A stretch of 64,000 nt of DNA from Pogona vitticeps (taxonomy: Eukaryota > Chordata > Lepidosauria > Squamata > Agamidae): the NCBI RefSeq assembly GCF_051106095.1, contig NC_135783.1:331464322-331528321 (forward strand), in the 5' to 3' direction. Under the pieces are notes generated by a model. That model had not been told where the DNA came from and searched no databases. It saw only the letters and a program-made list of their open reading frames with translations. Below, one piece after another: positions 57,588 to 64,000 of the stretch (its first letter is position 1; each line of letters opens with the position of its first letter). The translations under genes and the position numbers were made by a program.

Positions 57588-58118
57588 TATAGGAATACTA
57601 CCAACACAGCTCATATGGTTGTCCTCCAATTTTAAAGAAAAGGGATAATATTTTCTATTATATGTAGCACCATCCTAATCATATTTACTCAGTTATGAAG
57701 TAAAATTGGCATGGTTACTGACTCTAAAATATACTTACACAGTTATTTACTATAAATATATTTTTATTAGCAGTGAAAGAGAGTGGGTCACTATCCATCC
57801 TCCTTCCTTTCTGTCCTTCCCTGCCTTCTTTCTCTCTCACACCCACCCACACATCCCGAAGGGACATATATGAGCAATGTTACACATGATCGCTGGGTAG
57901 AGCCAATAATTTTGGTGAGAGAGGTAGGCGGCATGAGGCATTGTGGGCTTCATCATCTCATTTGTTCTAGTAGCTCATCTCTGCCCACTGGTCTTGAAGA
58001 TTTTGGAAAATGTGATTAATGATGACAGTGGGATGACTATACAGATGGAGAAAAGGTATGGTTAACAGAGATGGTGGCAGTTCAAAACAGTCCGAGACAG
58101 ATGCCTAAAAACTGGTGT

Positions 58119-58138
58119 TTTTTTTTTTTTTTTTTTAA
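58119..58138 (+). repeat. Poly-T run
   Basis: About 20 T residues, possibly the tail of an eroded minus-strand retrocopy; no body recognised. Confidence 0.8.
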
Positions 58139-58482
58139 AATGGAATCAGAAGTATCTTTTTAATTTTAAATGAACAGGAAATTTAAAATTGTTTGAGTAA
58201 TTTCAACCATGTCCAAAATGTCTTTTTGCTGGTGCTCCGGGCCATTGTTTCAAATCCTAAACTTATCATATTGATTTTTTTCCCATTATTTCAGATTAAG
58301 TCCACATTCCACATTTTTAGGACATGTGCCAGGTTTGTTGTTGTTCTTGTTGGCAGGTTCTGAAAGACAATTTATGATTTCCTTTTTGGCTTGACATAAC
58401 ATGGCTTAGTGGAAAAGAACCACGTGTTAGCAAATCAAAAGTTTCGCTCTCAGCTGATAAGGTTTCTTTCCCTCCTCTAGAC

Positions 58483-58620
58483 CACTGGTTCTTAACCTTG
58501 AGTTACTCAGGTGTTTTTGGACTGCAACTCCCAGAAGCCTTCACCACCAGCTGTGCTGGCTGGGGTTTCTGGGAGTTACAGTTCAAAAACACCTGAGTAA
58601 CCCAAGGTTAAGAACCACTG
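58483..58620. mobile_element. Palindromic hAT MITE, left member of a tandem pair
   Basis: CACTGGTTCTTAACCTTGAG pairs with CCCAAGGTTAAGAACCACTG. CTCTAGAC flanks it at 58475-58482 and 58621-58628. Sequence is very close to 16445-16582, so the family was recently active. Confidence 0.93.
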
Positions 58621-58628
58621 CTCTAGAC

Positions 58629-59009
58629 CAGTGGTTCTTAACGTGGGCGATAATGCCCCCCAGGGGGCGATTTCATTTTTCAGGGGGGCGGTAGAATGAA
58701 AAGGGGCGGCGTGGGGGCACTGGAGCAGAAGGGGGGCGGTAGGGGGGCACTGGAGCAAGCCAAACCTGTGAAGATGGCTGCAGCCTTTTTACAGTGTGCA
58801 TGAATATATATTTTCCTCCAATTTTAATTTAGTTTCAGACTTTTTGTCTTGAAATTTTTAGTTCCTGCATTTGTTTTTATGCCCTTTTAATATTTCTTTT
58901 TGCGTCTTAAAATTCACTTGCAACTAAATTATTAAATGTTACTTTTTGGGGGGCATTTCATTTTCTTGGAATTTAATTTTGTTTTCAGGGGTCATTGGAT
59001 TTAAGTGTC

Positions 59010-59081
<72 letters not shown>

Positions 59082-59165
59082 ATCATCACCGCGGGGAGGG
59101 GGGGCGATGATAACTTCCTCAATGGCTCAAGGGGGCGTTTCTTTCAAAAAGGTTAAGAACCACTG
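58629..59165. mobile_element. hAT element, 537 bp, right member of a tandem pair
   Basis: CAGTGGTTCTTAACGTGGGC at the left and AAAGGTTAAGAACCACTG at the right; CTCTAGAC again follows at 59166-59173. The inside has G-rich blocks (GGGGGCGAT, GGGGCACTGGAGCA repeated) at both ends and an AT-rich middle with a TAAA microsatellite. No transposase frame; non-autonomous. Confidence 0.9.
59011..59083 (+). repeat. (TAAA)n microsatellite
   Basis: About 18 AATA units inside the 537-bp hAT element. Confidence 0.96.
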
Positions 59166-60704
59166 CTCTAGACAATACATGCATTGTGGAGATATTAATG
59201 TTGACAGAAAGAAAGCTCACTTCATGAATTCTGCCAACTATGTTTGTCTGATAGTTTGTCCAAACTACTCTGAAGAATGAACAATTGAATATTCTCACAC
59301 TTCTGTGCTTAGCCTATCTGGAGCCCATGAATTATATAATAGAGATAGCAGCCATCTCAGTTGAGATGGATGGACTAGTCTTTTCTCAGACTAGTCTGTA
59401 TATTAGTTGAGAAGTCTTTCTATATATGTGTGATTTTTAAAAAACTGTATAGAAAATCTGCAGTATTGATGTCCTCATTTGACTCTCAAGAATGCATTTC
59501 AATACGCCCCCCCCAAAAACAAAATTGCATTTCTTGACAAGAATTTGGAATCATGGGAAAACCAAAGGATAATCATATGCTGATTTGCAGGTTAGGCTGG
59601 GAAGTGTGAAATGAGTTATTTTGCTTAAAAATGCAAACCAAACAAAATAATCAAAGACGCCCATCTCTATTGATGTGCTAACAATATGATCTGATTGGAC
59701 CTTCAGTCTCCAACTGGCTAGTTATTAGCCAGCTCACAAGTATTTCTGTTGGTCCAGGCATTACTTCCAAGAAGCTTTTAGTACCAGCATCTTAGCCTTT
59801 AGCAGTTAACAACTTCCCTCTTTGATCTTCACTGCTGTCCTGCTAAGATAACAACTAGTTTGAAAGCAATAGGGAAAGGTTTGGAACAACCTAGCAGTTC
59901 TAAAGAAACAAGAGGCGCAAAATACTCGAGATGACATGTGTTGTGCTGAGGTACATAAATTAAGTAAAACAGGTAAAAATGTGGATCTGATAAGCTTTCC
60001 CCTCCGTGTTACGATCTGCTGTTGAATTCCCATAAGTCTTCAGCCAAACGGAATTTAGTTTTGTGGATGAAAATGTGCAAGCTTTTGAGTTGCACAAAAT
60101 TCTAATTCATACTTTTATGCAGATACAGGAAATGTAACTTTCCTATATATCCTGTTTGGTTTCCAAAATGGACGATTATATTTAACCAAACCAAATTTTG
60201 ATACTGTTTATCACATTGCCTCAAAACATAATAATTTTGGATCCTTGAGTAACCAGTTCTTCACATATTCTGGTGAGATTTAATCTACACCTACTCAAGT
60301 GATACATGGTTCAGGACATAATTATCATTGGATTTCTCAGAAATTTAAGTTATTGGTTCAAAGAGCTTGCCAATATACTTTTAAAATGCCATTAATTTAG
60401 GAACATATATGTTTTTTTAAAAAAAATACACTTAGATAAATTGCAGGGATAGTTTGCATACTTTGGGAAAGTACATATTTATATACAGATTTTAAGCAGT
60501 TTTTAACATAGAAAAACGATAATAAACTAATAATGAACTCATGTGAAAACAAAGTAGGCAGATGTATGTATGATGACCTTCAGACAGTCCAAAGGACAAA
60601 CAGCAGGGACAGGGAATTTCTGACCAACAGGGTTGTCCAACCTCAGTTCTTACCAGCCCCGGCCAGTGGTATAGATTTATTTGACTAGCTGTACAAGAGG
60701 ATGT

Positions 60705-61009
60705 CAGGGACGTGGTGGCGCTGCGGGTTAAACCACAAAAGCCTCTGTGCTGCAAGGTCAGAAGACCAGCAGTCGTAAGATCGAATCCATGTGACGGAGT
60801 GAGCTCCCGTCACTTGTCCTGCCAACCTAGCACTTCTAAAGCATGTAAAAATGTGAGTAGATAAATAGGTACTACCTCGGTGGGAAGGTAACAGCGTTCT
60901 GTGTCTGGTTGCGCTGGCCATGTGACGACGTGCCCAAACTGTATTTGGACAAATGCTGGCTCAATGGCTTGGAAACGGGGATGAGGACTAAATGTCAAGG
61001 GGAACCTTT
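60705..61009 (+). mobile_element. Sauria SINE, plus strand, with 12-bp target duplication
   Basis: CAGGGACGTGGTGGCGCTGC (head), AAGATCGAATCCATG (box B), GAGTAGATAAATAGGTACTAC and the tail AAATGTCAAGGGGAACCTTT. ACAAGAGGATGT occurs at 60693-60704 and 61010-61021. The tail lacks the AGAGTCGGACACGACTGG block kept at 2551-2888. Confidence 0.93.
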
Positions 61010-61389
61010 ACAAGAGGATGTTGGCTAGAAGCTTGAAGGCCCTACACACTGAAATACAATGAATGTGTGCATCATGTGGGATTGTGATAAGAGGCCTTAC
61101 CACTGCGCTGTCCATGTTCGCTAGAATGTGGTCCTGTCCATATGTAGAAGCATGTACAAAACTACATAGGCCTGGCCTCATTTTAAATACCCTCTGTAAG
61201 AAAGTCCTTCTCCGGCGGGGGGAGCGCTGGTGGTGAAGGCGGGAAAAAGACAAGGAGGCTCGTCTAGATTTTCATTAACATTATTTTTATTACAAACAGT
61301 TCGCAACTCGCGTGAATCAAAAGGATCTTGCAACAGGTGATCCGCCAACAGATTATATCTCTTAGGACGAACAATAGGTGGAACATCCG

Positions 61390-61930
61390 GATCCCCTAAT
61401 AGGGAGCCGGCCCAAACTTCTCACGGTCCGTCATCTGCCTTATGGGCGCGCTCCTCACTGTGCACACCGTGCCGCAGCATGGGTGGCGGGCCCAATCGCC
61501 CTCCAAAGGCTTCTTCTGAAACTCCGGGCCAGGACGAATCACCCGCCGCCCGCCTCCAGGGTAATTCAGGGGGAAAACCGATACCTTCCGTTCTAGAGGC
61601 TCAATACCTCTGCATCTAGCCCCTGTAGTTAATGGATCTGGGAGCAGTCCACCTCCTGTTATTAGGTTGGGGAATCCCGGTGTCGCATCAGTCCCTTGGC
61701 TTTGTCCGAGAATGGGGTCCGTTTGTACCCCTCGGTGCCTAGGTCTGTCCGGGTTAAGATCAGTCCAAGTTCTAAAGTTGCGCACGCTTTCCCCCTCTTT
61801 TATCTCCTCCCACATAATTAAATCTAACTCCTCCCCTCCTTCTTCCACAAGACACACCTCCACAGCTTTTTCAGTCACTATCTCAGTTTGATCCAACTCT
61901 ATTAACACCCCTTCCACACATCCTCATTCC
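61390..61930 (-). mobile_element. Unclassified ORF-bearing repeat, copy B
   Basis: The minus-strand frame of about 170 codons runs from an acidic stretch (VEEGGEELDLIMWEEI) through TGGGLLPDPL, KVSVFPLNYPGGG, VIRPGPEFQ and WARHPCCGTVCTV. Copy A at 48250-48930 has the same blocks in order. Beyond the frame, toward lower plus-strand positions, the minus strand has AATAAAAATAATG at about 61,280-61,295, possibly a polyadenylation signal. No known domain. It is a fossil of unknown family; this copy is still largely open. Confidence 0.5.
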
Positions 61931-62255
61931 TCTACATCTTCTTTCCCACCAGAGGACGGCACACTGCCTTCAGCTCCTTCACACCCTCTAAGCAGCAATG
62001 TGATGGAGCCAGGGTTTGCAAGATTGAAACCCTAGGACCTTCAGGAATGACGGCATCATCAAGAACCCCACTCCACCACTCAGACTCCCTGGTTCTCTCT
62101 AGATTAACTCCAGTACTCAGCATAGCTGTCAGATAAAAAGAATTCTGTGCTCGGGGAAATAAACCATCTCTGTTCTAATACAAAATCTTTTGGAGTGGTT
62201 TGGTCTTGAACAGGTAATTAAGAAGTATTAGCCTGAAGAAAAAAACTAGTCCTTA

Positions 62256-62384
<129 letters not shown>

Positions 62385-63654
62385 GAGGAACTGCCATGAT
62401 AAGCATGTATACTTCTGAACTTAGCACTCCATGATTGCCTGTAAGTAGGGAAGCATCTAGCTGCTTATCTTTCTATTTCCCCCCTCTTATGAAAAACACC
62501 ATGTTTGAAAAGGCAAAGTTCTCTAGAAAATGAAGGACCCTGCAAAAGAGGGTCCTCAACAGGGCTTGTGTCCTCCCAGTACTGGCATTACCAGTCTTTG
62601 TGAACACAATTAATACTTTAAAATACCTAAAAATTCCTAAGTACGTCTTTCTTTTAGCATGCTTTGTTTTGTAATTGGAAGGTAGAAAGGAGTTGAATGT
62701 GATTGGTTGAGCATATATCTCTGGATACATCCCTCTGATATATTTTCTCTTAATGTCCCTGCCTTCTCAGCTGTAGTTCCCAGCTGAGCAAATATTTTTT
62801 CTGTTTTTCCAGGCTTGAAATACAGTAATAAGTGTATATGAATAATAATAAATACATGCTTTTCTGTTACTGTAGATTTTCGATATTATGGTGATTAGGA
62901 ACGTAATCATGGAATAATCTAAGGATGGGTATAAGATACATTTATATCTTCTGGAAGATCTCAGAATGATATGTATTAGGTTGGCAATGATTTCCGACTC
63001 CCAGTTACTTGAACAATGAATGCAACAATAAACATGGTTCCTGCCCTAAATCACCCTTCCCCAATCTAGTTTCATCCAGTTGTTTTGGACAACATCTCCC
63101 CAAATTTCTGACTATTAGCTATGGTGTCTGGAGTTGGTGGGAGTGGATGCAGAACTGGCTTTTTCCAAGAGATAATAATGGCCAAGGGACCAGGAAAAGT
63201 CTCACTTGCCTCCCTGTGCCTTAAAATAGGGCCAGTTCTAACCTGCCCTTAGTTTTTCAGAAACAGCAGAATTGACTTGTTTATTTCTACTAAGAAAAAC
63301 TGTGGCTGTCTTCTTTCTGCAAAGCAGTAAAAGCAAGATGCTGTGGTCGGGCTAAGAGCACAGTTGAACTTGAGGTGTATTGCTACAGACTTCCCTCCCA
63401 TGCACTGTTACCACAACTGCAAACACATTTCCTTTGTCCGGCTTCTGAAAGAATTGCAAGCCGATTGTCTTAAGTTCCAAATGACTAATGACTAAATTTA
63501 AAGAGAACTGGAGGTAGCTGGACAAATCCATTGTTGATAATTTTTATATGCACTTATTTCCTCTGCCCTGTGGCCAGTTTGAGGAAGACGTAAAGAGGGT
63601 GCAGGTGTATTCATGAGCGTTGTGACATCCTGAAAACACTTGGCCTCATTTGAT

Positions 63655-64000
63655 TTGGGAACTAAACAGGTTCAGGCCTGGGATGGGACTTAGAGGCACT
63701 GTTTTCCGGTATCTCTAGTTCTTCCTGGAGGAGAGAACTCAGAGGGTGGTGCTGAGAGATCAAAACCCTGGTCGCTGGCCTATGGGGTCCCTCAGAGTTC
63801 TGCTTTGTCTCCTTTGCTGCTTAACATCTACATGAAACATGGAAAACGTTGTCTGGAGTTTTGGGGTTTGGTGTCACCAATATGTGGATGAGATCCAGCT
63901 CTACCTCTCCTTGTCCTCTGAATCAAAGAAAGCTGTTTCAGTTCTAAATCAGTTTCTGGTATCAGTAACAGATTGGATTATTGGTTTAGGACCTCAATAT
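63655..64000 (+). mobile_element. L2/CR1-like LINE fragment, cut by window end
   Basis: GGGGTCCCTCAGAGTTCTGC, CTGCTTAACATCTACATGAA and CACCAATATGTGGATGAGAT correspond to the GVPQGSxLSPLLFNIYM and YADD blocks of L2/CR1-clade reverse transcriptase. Frame breaks are present. It continues beyond the window. Confidence 0.75.

Overview
The window is vertebrate nuclear DNA, almost certainly from a squamate reptile (lizard or snake). The evidence is five full or nearly full Sauria-type SINEs with a Bov-B-like tail, a Bov-B LINE fragment and tail, CR1 and L2-like LINE 3' ends, a DIRS-type retroelement, and many short palindromic hAT and mariner MITEs. The species cannot be fixed from the sequence.

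The only host gene I can support is the 3' part of SLC24A4 (NCKX4, a K+-dependent Na+/Ca2+ exchanger) on the + strand. Ten coding exons lie at 861-886, 1832-1885, 4127-4269, 14073-14242, 15801-15939, 21636-21802, 25746-25860, 28110-28222, 29584-29649 and 30332-30484 (stop). All splice sites are AG/GT and all phases agree. Together they give 1,146 coding bases, or 381 codons plus the stop. They cover a membrane segment after the first alpha repeat, the large cytosolic loop, the complete second alpha repeat and the conserved C terminus. The first alpha repeat and the N terminus lie upstream of the window. The sequence after the stop looks like a long 3' UTR that may run to about 39.77 kb.

Layout: 1-30.3 kb holds SLC24A4 exons and introns. 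The introns carry Bov-B, CR1 and L2-like LINE remains, Sauria SINEs, hAT palindromes and, in the intron at 15,940-21,635, a broken DIRS element at about 18.45-21.54 kb. From 30.5 to 39.8 kb is the likely 3' UTR, with two clean RNA-type hairpins and an old LINE fragment. From 39.8 to 64 kb is intergenic or a first intron and is repeat-rich. It contains three mariner-type MITEs, a 106-bp exact tandem duplication, several hAT MITEs (two of them back to back with three copies of one target site), and two diverged copies of an unclassified ORF-bearing repeat. There is also a weak candidate first exon or promoter near 54.5 kb. In known vertebrate gene order RIN3 follows SLC24A4 on the same strand, so a RIN3 5' end there is possible but unproven.

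I saw no bacterial-type operon, CRISPR array, rRNA or free-standing tRNA gene. The most unusual items are the tandem hAT pair, the unclassified repeat pair, and the UTR hairpins.
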